This document shows, piece by piece, positions 9,521-20,156 of a DNA stretch of 64,000 bases. Below the pieces are notes generated by a model. It did no database searches. It saw nothing but the letters and a program-made list of their open reading frames with translations, and was not told the origin of the DNA. The stretch is taken from NCBI GenBank assembly GCA_026168455.1, contig CM047429.1:55807027-55871026 (forward strand), in the 5' to 3' direction. Made by a program: the position numbers and the translations under genes. Source of the DNA: Theocolax elegans. Lineage: Eukaryota; Arthropoda; Insecta; Hymenoptera; Cerocephalidae. The stretch's first letter is position 1. Each line of letters starts with the position of its first letter.

Positions 9521-11794
9521 TCTGAATATAATTAAACTATCAGAACACACTTAAATTGAAAAATTAGCAAAAGTAGTTCAAATTAAAGACACATAAAAAA
9601 ATAGTTATCAGAACATTCGTTCCTGTAGGTACTTTTGTTTTTATTTAAACATCATAATAAATTGTTACTTATCGTTTATTAATTATTTACTCATACTGAA
9701 TGTTTTGCAAACACTGTATAAACATTTAAATAGTTAAAATAACGTGGATGATATTTAAAAAAAATTATCTTTCATGTATACTAGGAAAACTTGTCTGTTG
9801 AAAAATGACGTTTTCTATTTTGTTTTAATGGAAATAGTAAGTGTCTGTAGCCACGTATTTAAATAGTCCAAATTTAAAGTGTTTTTCTTATAGTATAAAA
9901 GTAGTGAATTTTAGTATCTTACATCTCGATCTAGGTCGGTCCAAGTCGAAATTATGCAAGGCTGTACCGAAACATAATAAAAACCGAATTAATCTTTTTT
10001 ACGTGTAAATTTTTGGTTTAGAGGGGGCACTAACTAATAAACTACGTTTGAGAAAAAACGACCAATCCAATAACTATAACTATAATGATTTTTTGTTAAA
10101 ATAGAACCATCTTAATAACCGTCGAAAGTATAAACATTAGCAGCTTAGTTTGAATTTCTCAAATGCAAATATTGCCTATTTGGCCACGATCCACCCCCTG
10201 AACAATGGCTTCCAACTAATATTAAGAGCTGATAATTCTTTGCCTACTGTTTATACGTTTTCACGGGTTGCTGCAAGCAGTTGTGTTATAGTGCGTTGCG
10301 TTTTATACTAAAAATTTAGTTTATTTTTAAATATGATTATAATTAATAAATAAAAAACTTTTACCAAAATGAAATGTAATGAAATGAGAATAAAAATTAT
10401 AAAAAAAAGTTTGTAGAGTAATAAAACTTTCTTCTTAAATAAATAAATTTTCGTATTAATTTTAAAGCAGGATTTATCATTTAATGGTCATATAAATAAT
10501 AACTTGTGTATTCTATTTCTCCTATAATTCGTAATTTGTACCCTCTTTAAAAATTTACATTTTGATTCATAATTATATCTAATTTATTTTTCCCGTTAGT
10601 TATGGAGCCCACATATTTATTTTGATTATTGTAAACAAATTCATTTCTTAAATAACTTTCTGTTTCTAATAAATACATATTGGTTTATTTGAAATATTAT
10701 TTGATATAAATATACATTTTTTACTCACTTATATATCCATGCATTTAGAAATTTCATTAAATTCAGTTACACTTAAATTTGATGTACTTTTCGGATTTCA
10801 AATTCTCCTAAATTAATAATTTTTGAAAAACTTTTCAAACGTAATTTGTATTTTATATGTTTATAATAAAATTATCTTAAAAAATACAATAATTAAAGTA
10901 TTTAATTTTTAACTCATTGTATATCTTGTGGTTATTTGGAAAAGTGTCTGATATTATACTTGATTAGTATTTATTTCATTTTCAATCAATTTTGCATCTG
11001 TATTAAAAGTATTACATTAAATTTTAGATCCGTTATTACTATTTAGTACAAATTTAACATTTCATATGTTTTTATCAGTGATAAGTAAAGTAATACACAT
11101 TCTTTCAAGTTATATTTACATGTCTTTACACACGGAAAAAATACATGTATTATCTATACTTGGAAAAACTTAAATTCGAAATATAAATATCACATAAATA
11201 TTCTGTCGCCGCCGAGTGCAAGATTTTAGGGTTGGAGGCTACCCTTTAGATATATAAATATATATATACCATATACAATGTTGTTATGCAAGTCGGATTG
11301 TTTTTTTAATTTTTACACTCAAATAAAGAAAAAGTATTTGAAAATGAGTGGTTGGGGACTGTTTACTTAACCCTGCTTTGAAGCCTGAATTTTATCAATA
11401 ATTTTTATTTCTGTATAAATGACATTTTGGGCAGCCACAAAAATTAATTATATACTTAATTTTTACCAAATTTATTATTATTATTAGTATTTTATTAATA
11501 TTAAATTAATTATTTATAAATAGTCTCCTGTTCAGATTTTTCTTTATCATTTAAGCGTCAAGTATGAATTTTTTAAGAGTTTTAGTTTCATAAGTGACAA
11601 AAATTTTTAATTTTTTAAAAGTACATCTCAGTAATCTATCTATCACTTACGCTTATCAAAATTTGAATATAATATATCATAATATAAATGGTATACAGCG
11701 TACTTATATAAATGCTCCAGGATTCCAAATTTATTTTCGTGCACATCCTAGGAGGGTGGCATAGACACGCTCATACGATTAGAAAACTTTCTAA
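9521..11794. other. AT-rich intergenic stretch
   Basis: No open frame above background, no RNA gene and no recognisable element ends. Scattered poly-A and poly-T runs only. Confidence 0.5.
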
Positions 11795-12000
11795 ATATAT
11801 GCGAGTGAATTTTCACTCGAATAGAATAAGAATTCACTCGATGTATCCAGAAAAACAGAGCCTGTCGACTTCGAGTGATTTTTCATTTTGCGGACGAGCG
11901 AAAACTTCATTCGGGCTAAAGGGTCATTAAACAACCCTATAATAGAGTGATATATCACCCTTTTAGAATGATTTTATCACTCGAAAAAGAGTGAATCCTC
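11795..12000. repeat. GAGTGA...TCACTC palindromic motif cluster (copy 2)
   Basis: Repeated short palindromes: GAGTGAATTTTCACTCG (11803), AATTCACTCG (11831), TCGAGTGATTTTTCA (11871), AGAGTGATATATCACCC (11944), TATCACTCGAAAAAGAGTGA (11975). The spacing is irregular. The copies share the core with the clusters at 2.57 kb and 50.7 kb. Confidence 0.6.
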
Positions 12001-12328
12001 GATCGTTTAGTAAGGGTGAATAGATATTGGAATACTGGATGTAGTATCTAACCTCAAAAATAAATTATGTAAATGTTCCTTTATTTAACAATTAAAATAG
12101 TTGCAAATTCAACAAATTTTTATAAAAATATTAAAATGCATAACAACTTGTGTTTAAAGTCTTCAAAAATAAAAATTATATATACACTTATATACATATA
12201 TATATATCGCATGATGTACTGCGATGCCAGCAAAATGCTATACGACTGTATGTATAAAAGAAGATGACGATCTCTCTAGCAAGTTTAGAGAAATAGTCAT
12301 CTCCCTCTAGCGGTGGGAAAAATCACCA

Positions 12329-12331
<3 letters not shown>

Positions 12332-12371
<40 letters not shown>
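12332..12371. repeat. (TA)n microsatellite at the Gypsy insertion site
   Basis: Twenty TA units end directly at the target site of the Gypsy element. Confidence 0.95.
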
Positions 12372-12373
<2 letters not shown>

Positions 12374-12375
<2 letters not shown>

Positions 12376-13661
12376 TAACGATCACGCTGGGGATTAGGGC
12401 GTGGCGTCAAAGGCGAATAAACATTTACATTTAAATAAAATAATATTAATTTATTATTAATATAAAAGTATGGTTTGGGCGCCAGCCGCGTACGATCGCG
12501 GCGAATTTATATAAATAGCTCGGCTGCGTGCGAGCTGCTGCTGCTACTTGCTGCGCGAGGGGAGGGGGAGGGGAAAAAGGGAAAGCACACTTACGAACCG
12601 GAGGAAGTGCCGATTTTCTAGGCCGGCGTGCACCCACCCTGTTAACGTGGAGATCGTCTCCTCGAGTTGCTGCGTTACGGTCAGTTGCTCTCGCACACAC
12701 ACACTCAAACTCTCGAAAATAAGGTCTATAATCGGTCGCGGATCGGTTGTCAATCCTGCCTCGATGGCGTCCCGATGAGCTCTCTCGAGCTCGGGCTCGT
12801 TCGCCGCTTCGCTGCTCGGGCCCGACGTGCGCGCGCAGCTTCTCGCGTCGAGTCGCCCGTCGGCCGCCGCCGTCTCGCGCGCCTCGTGTAGTGAGTGCTC
12901 GCGGCCATGTTGATCAAGGCGGACGACGTTGCCGGGCTGCTGCTTCCCACGGAGAGGACGATGTTCCCGGTGATGCTGTTACCCAGGTAAGCCTATATGA
13001 TCGTTCCTCCGTGTTGTATAATGTATCGGCTAATGAGTCTGCTCTGTTACAGATGCAGACGGGACGGCCGATCTTCGAGTCTTTTCTCTCTCTCGCTCTC
13101 ACGGTGGCTGCTCAGCTGGTGCGCGTCGGGTCGGTGATTGCTGCTCTTCGTCGGTGCTGCGTTGCTGCGGGGATTCTGGCTGCTTCTCAGGTGAATATCT
13201 ATCTCCCGAGGGAGTGCTGCTTATTATTTACTAATTATTAACTGAGAGTTATGGTAATGTTATGATTACCATAGCCTCACTTCCAATCCTCTCCTAGCAT
13301 GTAGCTGTCAGTTAGTATGTGCACTACATGCGTCCTTGTTTCCTTCTACTTAGGGTTATTATTAATTATTTATCTGTTTCACAGCTTCCTGGATATCCTG
13401 TTGCTGCTCGTGCTGCTCCATCTGGCACCTTGGGCCATCGCAGGCTGCTCCATGGACCTGGTGCGAAGCCTCCCAGAAGTAGTATCGCCTCTCCTGACAT
13501 GCTGCTTTATTGTGCTACGTGGAAGGAGCCAAGAGAAGTATTGGGAATTTGGGGAGCTTCGGGTAGGCTAGGTAGGCTTAGAGATGTGAGGGTAGGTAGG
13601 TTAGTTTGTATTGGGACTCGCTCGCTTATTAACTTTGACAGGTATTACATACCTTGTCACA
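12374..13661 (-). repeat. Gypsy 3' LTR (left on the plus strand)
   Basis: On the plus strand it begins TGTAACGATCACGCTGG and ends TACCTTGTCACA, a TG...CA LTR. It is identical in length to the partner at 21588-22875. The middle 600 bases are unusually GC-rich and carry antisense splice-like signals. Confidence 0.95.
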
Positions 13662-13675
13662 ACTCCCCCTCACCA
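13662..13675 (-). other. Polypurine tract of the Gypsy element
   Basis: On the minus strand the bases directly before the 3' LTR read GGTGAGGGGGAGT, the expected purine-rich primer for plus-strand DNA synthesis. Confidence 0.75.
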
Positions 13676-14451
13676 AACTGAAGTTCCGCGGAAGTCGTAA
13701 CTGAATTTTAAAATTAACTAACTAAAAGACAATAAATTAAATAAATACTTAATTACTAAAACTAAAAAAAAAATTGATTTGCTATTATCGCTGCTAGTAA
13801 TGGTGGGGAGAGTAATGCTGCTTCTTAATTAACTTATTTCTAACTAGTAGCCGGTGCTACTGTTGCGGTGTGCTCGTGTTTAGTCTCCATGACTATTCTG
13901 CTTGGCTGCTATCTGTGTTAGTGTACACGGTGTATGTGATTTAATTTTGCTCTTATATTGCGCTTATAAGTACGATTGGCTGGGCCCTTACATTATATTT
14001 ATTATATCTTACCGCTTTGAGAGCTCATTTCGCGTTCGCGACACTCTCATACTGCATACTTACATGTTTTCTCTCATTCCTATGAAACATTTTATTTAAT
14101 AACAAAAATTATATTCGTAAATGCAAATAAAATATCGATTATATATATATTATGCTGCTATTAAATTATAAGATTGGTGCATGCCTTGCTGCTCTTTACC
14201 ATATTGCTGCTACTGCGTCATTATTTTGCTTGCTCATTAAATCATTTTTAAAAAAAAAAAAATTCTTTAAGACAACGTAATTAATAAAAAATTTGTGCAT
14301 ATTATTTCTTGGCTGCTGGGTTTTGTTAGTACTGTTAGTACATTAGGCTGCTGATAGTAAAAAAAAATAAATAGGAAGAGAGAATATAGGGTTTAATGTT
14401 TTGCTGCTTGCTGTGGCTGCTTGCTGAAGATAAAAGGGGGTATCTTAGTTA
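13676..14451 (-). other. 3' noncoding part of the Gypsy element
   Basis: It lies between the pol stop and the polypurine tract. AT-rich, with scattered GCTGC/GCAGC pentamers. I see no env-like gene. Confidence 0.7.
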
Positions 14452-17400
14452 TTACTTCCGGGGTCTGAGCTGACGTTTGGGTGGGCTGCTAGGGGACATA
14501 TGGGTATCAGGTATAATTTTCTTGGGACGACCTCTTTTACGGGTAATTGGGTTAATGGGCGGGTCCGTGATTCGGATGCTTTGCGATAATTGCTGCTGCT
14601 GCGTCTGTGGACATTGGGGTGGAATTACATTTCGGGGAGGGACGTACCGCTTTAAATCGCTAATATGAACTTTAGTTTGTCGTTTGCTGCTCTCATCCTC
14701 CACTAAATAAATGCTAGGGGAGAATATTTGAATTATTTTTGCGGGTCCTATATATTTGGGTGCGTGCTTAGCTGCGAAATTATCGTCGGCTGACGATAGC
14801 ACACGATTGCGGCGACAAACTAAATCTCCTAATTGGTATTGTATATCTCTACGACCTCTATTGTAATACCGTGCTTGCTTGGTTGTGGCTATTTCTGTAT
14901 GCTTCTTTACTAGGTCGTAGATTGCTGGCAATCTATGCAATCGCTCTATCCATTGCTGCGTATCTGGGGCGGGAATTTGGGTTGGGGATTCAATGTGCTT
15001 TTTGACCAGAGCTATAGGAATAGGGTTCCTACCAAAATTCAAGAAGGCTGGTGAATATTTGGTGGAGGAGTGCACGACCGTGTTTAGTGCAAAGCAAAAT
15101 TCGCCTAGATGTGTGTCCCAATTTCTATGATCATCAGCTAAATAGCTGTTGATCATTGGCTTTATATTTCTGTTCACCCTCTCCACAGGGTTGGCTTGCG
15201 CGAAATATGGAGGGATTGTCGACTGCGTAATCCCGTAATATGCTAGCTTCTCTGTGACCATCCGATTAACGAATTCTGTTCCGTTATCGGTGATCAGGTA
15301 TTTGGGACATCCCCATCTATTTATTACAAGCTCGTCGAAAGCTTGCAATACGCTCTTTGCATCAGCTCTTCTCAATGCCTTCATCTCCACGTATCTCGTG
15401 AACAGGTCCTCAAATACAATAATGTATTTGAAGCCTTGTTTCGATGGTGGCTTTGGGCCCATAATGTCTGCTGCGACTACTGTCCAGGGTGCACTGATAT
15501 TCCTGCCTTCCATAAGACCGGCGGGGGCTTGTTGGCTGCTTTTATGGGCTTGGCACTCTTGGCAAGCTTTGACATATTGGCATGTATCCATATATATCCC
15601 TGGCCAGTAATAATATGTAGCCAATCTAGCATACGTTTTGTCATTACCTAGATGGCCTGCTTGCGGCGTGTAGTGGGCTTCGTACAGGGCTCTTGGTCGG
15701 TCGTTTTGGGGTAAAATTAGCTTCCAGGCATCGAGGTCGGGGACAAGGGGATCTACTAGGGGATTGGGACGGTGGGCGTATAATAGATTATTCTCTATTC
15801 TTAGGTCTGGGTACTTATTGGGGAATTTGGCTACTGCTATTAATTTTGTCTGATACCAGGGATCGCTGCTGTCTATTGATATGGCTGCTGCTGCTTCGGT
15901 GTTCTCGTACGCTCGAGATAGTGCATCCGGCACTTTGTGTAACGCTCCTTTGCGGTGCACAAATTTTATATTATAATTTTGGAGGATGGTATTCCAACGG
16001 GCCAATCTCCCTGTTGGATCCTTAATATTATGCAACCAGAGAAGACTGTGGTGATCCGTTACTACCGTGAACTCTTCCCCTTGCAAATAGCCTTTGAGTC
16101 GGTCTACACACCATAACACGGCCAAGCACTCCTTTTCCGTGACGGTGTAGTTCCGCTCAGCTTTGCTTAGGGTCCTGCTCACGTAGTATACCGGATGTTC
16201 TTCTCCGTTTATCTTCTGCGTGAGAACTCCGGCTATCGCGTAATCGCTGGCATCAGTTTGGAGGGAAAATGGGAGGGAAAAATCGGGTCGGGCTAAAATG
16301 GGGGCTTGGGTGAGGGCTAATTTGATCTTCTCAAACGCTTCTTGCTGCTCTTTGTGCCAGTGCCATCTGACATCTTTCCTTGTGAGATAATTCAAGGGTG
16401 CTCGGTATTCTGCCAATTTGTCAATAAATCGGGAATACCAACCGATTAATCCGGTAAATCTCCGTAGCTGCTTTAAATTAGTGGGGGCTGGGTATTCCAA
16501 TATCGGTTTAATTTTGTCATTGTTGGTTTTCAGGCCATCCTGGTTAACTTTATAACCTAGGTATGTAACCTCCGCGCAACAAAATTCCGATTTTTCGCGG
16601 TTTAGCTGCAGATTGGCTTTCTTAAGGGCTGCTAATACTATTTTGAGCCACCGAATATGTTCCTCAAAGGTTTTAGCTGTGATGATTATGTCATCTAAAT
16701 AAGCGAACACATTCGGTTCCCACTCTGGCTTTATTAAATTGTCCATTATTTTCTGGAACATTGCTGGTGCGTTTGCTAGACCGTAGGGTACGCGGGTGAA
16801 TTGAAATAAACCCTTTCCTGGGAGGGCAAAGGCTGTTATTTCTCGGCTTTCGGGGGCTAGGGGGACTTGATGATAAGCTTGGGACAGGTCTAGCTTGCTT
16901 ATGTAGCGGCTTTCTCGTAGCTGGTCTAAAATATCGTCCATGTTTCGCATGGGATAAGCTATTTTTTTAGTTACTGCATTGACTTGCCTATAGTCAATGC
17001 AGAAACGATATGCACCGTTCCCATTAGGGACAATAACGGGGCAGCTGCACCATGGACTATCGGAAGGTTCGATGATGCCTTCACGTAGCATTCTATCGAC
17101 CTCCGCATAGCCTGCTTGTAGCATTTTAGGCGAGTACCGGCGGTTCCTCTGCCTAATGGGCTCGGCTCCTTGCGTATCAATTCTATGGACCGTTAGGTTC
17201 GTGGTACCTAATGTCTTGGGGGCTGCGGGAATCATTTCATTTAAAAGCTGCTGTAAAATTTTTTCTTGGGAAGGGGTAGCTCTTTTGAGTCCTCCGATGC
17301 TGGCTAGGGCTGGTATGTAGCTTGGGTCTTCGCCATGAGGATAAAAATGATGCGTAATGCCTTTAGAAGTCCACCACGTATCCTTTTCATAATTAATCCT

Positions 17401-17832
17401 CATGTTGACCTTGCGCTTAAAATCGATCCCCAGTATGCAATCATACTGCAGATCGTCTGCTACTTGAAAGGGCATTATGATATTGTCGCCGTCAATACAT
17501 ATAGAGACGTCTACAATACCTTGGATTGGTACTGTTGTACCGTCTGCCACTTTCACTGCTTTGCAGTCAGATCTCCTGAGCTTTTTCTGGAGCACCTTAC
17601 TTATTCCTTTGCCTATAAAGGAGTGCACTGCTCCATCATCGAGCAGTGCTATGAGCTTGTGTCCATTGAGCTCAATATTAAAAAATAAACGGGGATCAAT
17701 GCCGGGAATTTGCTGAATAAGGGACTCGTTAGCTGCTATTTGGGAGGGGTGAGACCCTAAGGGGGGTTTGGGTGAGAAAATACGGGTCCTTATTTTCTCT
17801 GGCTGCCGTTTCCCTGCTGCTTCGTGCTGCAT
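14452..17832 (-). CDS. pol: Gypsy Pol: protease, reverse transcriptase, RNase H, integrase
   Basis: The 1126-residue frame copies element RNA to DNA and integrates it. The retropepsin-like protease site is LLDDGAVHSFIG (residues about 63-74), carrying D-D-G instead of the usual D-S/T-G. Reverse transcriptase spans about 220-500, with KLDLSQAYHQV (Asp315) and the YLDD box at 378-381. RNase H starts at TDAS (526) and ends near 640. The integrase has a zinc-binding H720/H727/C757/C760 set, then the DDE triad D789 (AADIMGP), D849 (TDNGTEF) and E884 (NPVERVNR). No chromodomain was recognised. The listed ATG lies inside the open frame and is probably not the real start; expression is expected as a Gag-Pol fusion by -1 frameshifting at 17808-17814. 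There are no internal stops. Confidence 0.95.
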   Translation of the reverse strand: MQHEAAGKRQPEKIRTRIFSPKPPLGSHPSQIAANESLIQQIPGIDPRLFFNIELNGHKLIALLDDGAVHSFIGKGISKVLQKKLRRSDCKAVKVADGTTVPIQGIVDVSICIDGDNIIMPFQVADDLQYDCILGIDFKRKVNMRINYEKDTWWTSKGITHHFYPHGEDPSYIPALASIGGLKRATPSQEKILQQLLNEMIPAAPKTLGTTNLTVHRIDTQGAEPIRQRNRRYSPKMLQAGYAEVDRMLREGIIEPSDSPWCSCPVIVPNGNGAYRFCIDYRQVNAVTKKIAYPMRNMDDILDQLRESRYISKLDLSQAYHQVPLAPESREITAFALPGKGLFQFTRVPYGLANAPAMFQKIMDNLIKPEWEPNVFAYLDDIIITAKTFEEHIRWLKIVLAALKKANLQLNREKSEFCCAEVTYLGYKVNQDGLKTNNDKIKPILEYPAPTNLKQLRRFTGLIGWYSRFIDKLAEYRAPLNYLTRKDVRWHWHKEQQEAFEKIKLALTQAPILARPDFSLPFSLQTDASDYAIAGVLTQKINGEEHPVYYVSRTLSKAERNYTVTEKECLAVLWCVDRLKGYLQGEEFTVVTDHHSLLWLHNIKDPTGRLARWNTILQNYNIKFVHRKGALHKVPDALSRAYENTEAAAAISIDSSDPWYQTKLIAVAKFPNKYPDLRIENNLLYAHRPNPLVDPLVPDLDAWKLILPQNDRPRALYEAHYTPQAGHLGNDKTYARLATYYYWPGIYMDTCQYVKACQECQAHKSSQQAPAGLMEGRNISAPWTVVAADIMGPKPPSKQGFKYIIVFEDLFTRYVEMKALRRADAKSVLQAFDELVINRWGCPKYLITDNGTEFVNRMVTEKLAYYGITQSTIPPYFAQANPVERVNRNIKPMINSYLADDHRNWDTHLGEFCFALNTVVHSSTKYSPAFLNFGRNPIPIALVKKHIESPTQIPAPDTQQWIERLHRLPAIYDLVKKHTEIATTKQARYYNRGRRDIQYQLGDLVCRRNRVLSSADDNFAAKHAPKYIGPAKIIQIFSPSIYLVEDESSKRQTKVHISDLKRYVPPRNVIPPQCPQTQQQQLSQSIRITDPPINPITRKRGRPKKIIPDTHMSPSSPPKRQLRPRK

Positions 17833-20156
17833 TTAGGGCAGTCTCTAATGTAGACTCCCTGGTCTCCACAACCATAGCAGAATACTTGAGAGCACTCTGC
17901 TGCCCAGTGACCCAATTGGTCACAAATAAAGCAGGGCTCTTTCTGCTTTCTGGGGTGGTTGGGGATTATCGGTGCTCTTATTGCTGCTCTGTAATTGCTT
18001 TTTGATTGCTGCTGCCTTTGGCTCCTTGGCGATTCGGGCCTTTGCGGAGTTGCTGCTGCTTTATGCCATTGCTTATGGCTGGTGTCGGCGACTACCTTGT
18101 TCCAAGGCTGCTTTTGTTGTGTGTTGCTGCTGCTGCTTGGCCTTGGGGAATCGCGTTTTGCTGCTTCTATAAATTTAGGGGAGTTCGGCGCTGCTCTTCT
18201 TGGTTGGGGGCTGCTGGGCTTGGTGTATCGCTGCTCATTACTGTATTTGGGGTTGGATGTGGGCTCTTTGGGGGTCTGGGGAGGGTATGAGGCTTTGGGA
18301 CTGCTCGAGCTGCTTACTGCTGCTAGGCTGCGCGGTTTTTGCTGCTTTGGGTCGACGTAGCCATACTTTGCTAAGCCATAACCTTGCAATGTTGGTGGTG
18401 GCTTGTATGTCTCGTCGAGTAACCGCCTAGCTTCTTCCTTTTTGCCTAGCTTTTGTAGCTGCGCAAAATTATCAAATTGGCTTCTTTCCAATTTGCATCT
18501 GTAGCTAGGATGCAAATTTCGAAATGCTCTGTCCAATTGATCTGCTAGCGGAAGCGGAGGTTTAATTTGATCCAATATCCCTCGTAATTTTGACAGATAC
18601 GTCGAGATGTCCTCATTTGGACCTTGCGTGCGATTTTCTACTATTTGCCGCAAGTTGCTCTGGATTTCCTCCGATCCATATTGCAATCGCACTGCGTCGA
18701 CAAAATCAATAAAATTTCGCCAGCTGCTCTTTTCTCTCTTGAACCAATCCCATGCTTCATCATCGAGCACGGATGGGAGAGCTTTAATTATGTCGTCCAT
18801 TGAGAGGTTATATGTCTCCTTGCATTCTTGGAGATTGCTCAGGAATGTTTCGGGATCGCTTTTCCTTGTCCCTTTGAACTGGATATGATATCTAGAGAAA
18901 ATTTCGACCGTTCTTTTTTCTCTAGTGAAAAGCGAATCCTCTAAATTGCTGCAATTGGAGTAACAATTTCTAAAAGATGGGATCGACGTATTTGTTTGCT
19001 GCTGCTGCTGCTGTGGGGGATATTGCTGCTGGGGATATTGCTGCTGCTGGGGAGGGGGAATGCTAAATGTTGTATTACTTTCGGGGTTTCGATTCTGTAT
19101 TTGAGGCTCGTCGACTATGCTGCTTTGGTGTGCTTGTTCTCGTCGTTGCTGCTGCTCTGCTAACTCGTCTTCCCATTGCACGCTGGGGAGAATTTTTCTG
19201 CTGCTGCTTGTGTGTGTGCTGCTTTTCGGGTCGTTAGGGTTCATTCGGTTACGCTCGTTCATTCTTCGCTCTGCTGCTGTTTGTTGCACTGCTCTAAATG
19301 CTGAGGGTTGTATGCTGCTTGTCGTTCTTGGCTGCGAGTTCGTATATACGTGTGTGCTTTGTGTTGCTGCGGGAGTTGTATTTGGCACGAAGGGGTTATT
19401 TGCTAAATTTTCATCTGTCGGTATGGTTGGAGCAAGCGTAATAATTGGGTAATACGACGTTGAGTTTATTCCCAATAACGATACTGTTGTGCTTGGCGCT
19501 GTATATAATAATTCTGGAATTATCGGTTCCAGTAAAAATCTTCGCTGCTCTTGCTCACATGGAGACGGCGTCCTTAAATGTCTGCACGTTGATTGTGCTT
19601 GCGAACGATATGCTGGATGTAGCAATCTTTCGTTTATTGGTTCGTTGCATTCCGTTGGCTCCTCCATAGTCAGTGGATCCTGGTACCGTCCTTGCGACTG
19701 TCCGGTTTGCAGTTCCACGTATAGCATCCGACCAGATGTAATATTTTGTGCTCTAGCTGCTCGGGGAGGGGGAGGGAAATTTGTTATTTCGGATTGTGTT
19801 AATGAGAGATCCAGGAGAGATTCTTCTTCATTTGGGTTAAATTCTTCCAAGTGTCGTCCATCTTCTTCTGGTCTCCATTCTGCTGCTGAGGGGCCGTAAT
19901 TTCTAATTAATTCGTATCGCGCTACGCGATCACGAATTGTGCGTATATCGTCGTCGATGTTTAAATCCAGCTGATTACAGTAAATTGTAATTTTACCATC
20001 GGCGGTATTATTTATGGTGCGCCTAATTATCGCTGCACCTTGTGCTACATTATCTATATTTATACTACTACCTAATTTGTAGTTAGCTGCCATTTTGAAT
20101 TTTAATTTAATTATTCTATCAATAATTAAGAAGGGGAGGATATAAGTTTGGCGCAA
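17790..20156 (-). CDS. gag: Gypsy Gag polyprotein with zinc knuckles
   Basis: The 788-residue structural protein forms the virus-like particle. A second in-frame ATG (KMAANYKLGSS, near residue 22) is a plausible alternative start. The middle is low-complexity, with Pro/Gln runs (about 365-390). A capsid-like region follows, from about residue 410 to 600 (DPETFLSNLQECKETY, DDEAWDWFKREKSSWRNF, YLSKLRGILDQIKP). A long Ser/Pro/Gln-rich linker precedes two nucleocapsid knuckles. CFICDQLGHWAAEC (742-755) is a perfect CCHC. CYGCGDQGVYIRDC (760-773) has Val where the zinc-binding His should be. The frame ends 13 residues later at QQGNGSQRK, overlapping pol by 43 bases. No stops are present; function is plausible. 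Confidence 0.93.
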   Translation of the reverse strand: MRQTYILPFLIIDRIIKLKFKMAANYKLGSSINIDNVAQGAAIIRRTINNTADGKITIYCNQLDLNIDDDIRTIRDRVARYELIRNYGPSAAEWRPEEDGRHLEEFNPNEEESLLDLSLTQSEITNFPPPPRAARAQNITSGRMLYVELQTGQSQGRYQDPLTMEEPTECNEPINERLLHPAYRSQAQSTCRHLRTPSPCEQEQRRFLLEPIIPELLYTAPSTTVSLLGINSTSYYPIITLAPTIPTDENLANNPFVPNTTPAATQSTHVYTNSQPRTTSSIQPSAFRAVQQTAAERRMNERNRMNPNDPKSSTHTSSSRKILPSVQWEDELAEQQQRREQAHQSSIVDEPQIQNRNPESNTTFSIPPPQQQQYPQQQYPPQQQQQQTNTSIPSFRNCYSNCSNLEDSLFTREKRTVEIFSRYHIQFKGTRKSDPETFLSNLQECKETYNLSMDDIIKALPSVLDDEAWDWFKREKSSWRNFIDFVDAVRLQYGSEEIQSNLRQIVENRTQGPNEDISTYLSKLRGILDQIKPPLPLADQLDRAFRNLHPSYRCKLERSQFDNFAQLQKLGKKEEARRLLDETYKPPPTLQGYGLAKYGYVDPKQQKPRSLAAVSSSSSPKASYPPQTPKEPTSNPKYSNEQRYTKPSSPQPRRAAPNSPKFIEAAKRDSPRPSSSSNTQQKQPWNKVVADTSHKQWHKAAATPQRPESPRSQRQQQSKSNYRAAIRAPIIPNHPRKQKEPCFICDQLGHWAAECSQVFCYGCGDQGVYIRDCPKCSTKQQGNGSQRK
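17808..17814 (-). other. Programmed -1 frameshift slippery heptamer GGGAAAC
   Basis: On the minus strand the Gag frame reads G GGA AAC across this heptamer, the X XXY YYZ arrangement required for simultaneous -1 slippage. Shifting gives GGG AAA CGG, which is exactly the open pol frame. Gag would otherwise stop 21 bases later at TAA. A downstream pairing structure was not established by eye. Confidence 0.85.

Noticed and set aside
14477..20156. Many plus-strand open frames of 60-140 codons across the Gypsy element
   Set aside because: They are antisense shadows of gag and pol, rich in Cys/Leu from GCTGC-type codons, with no domains.
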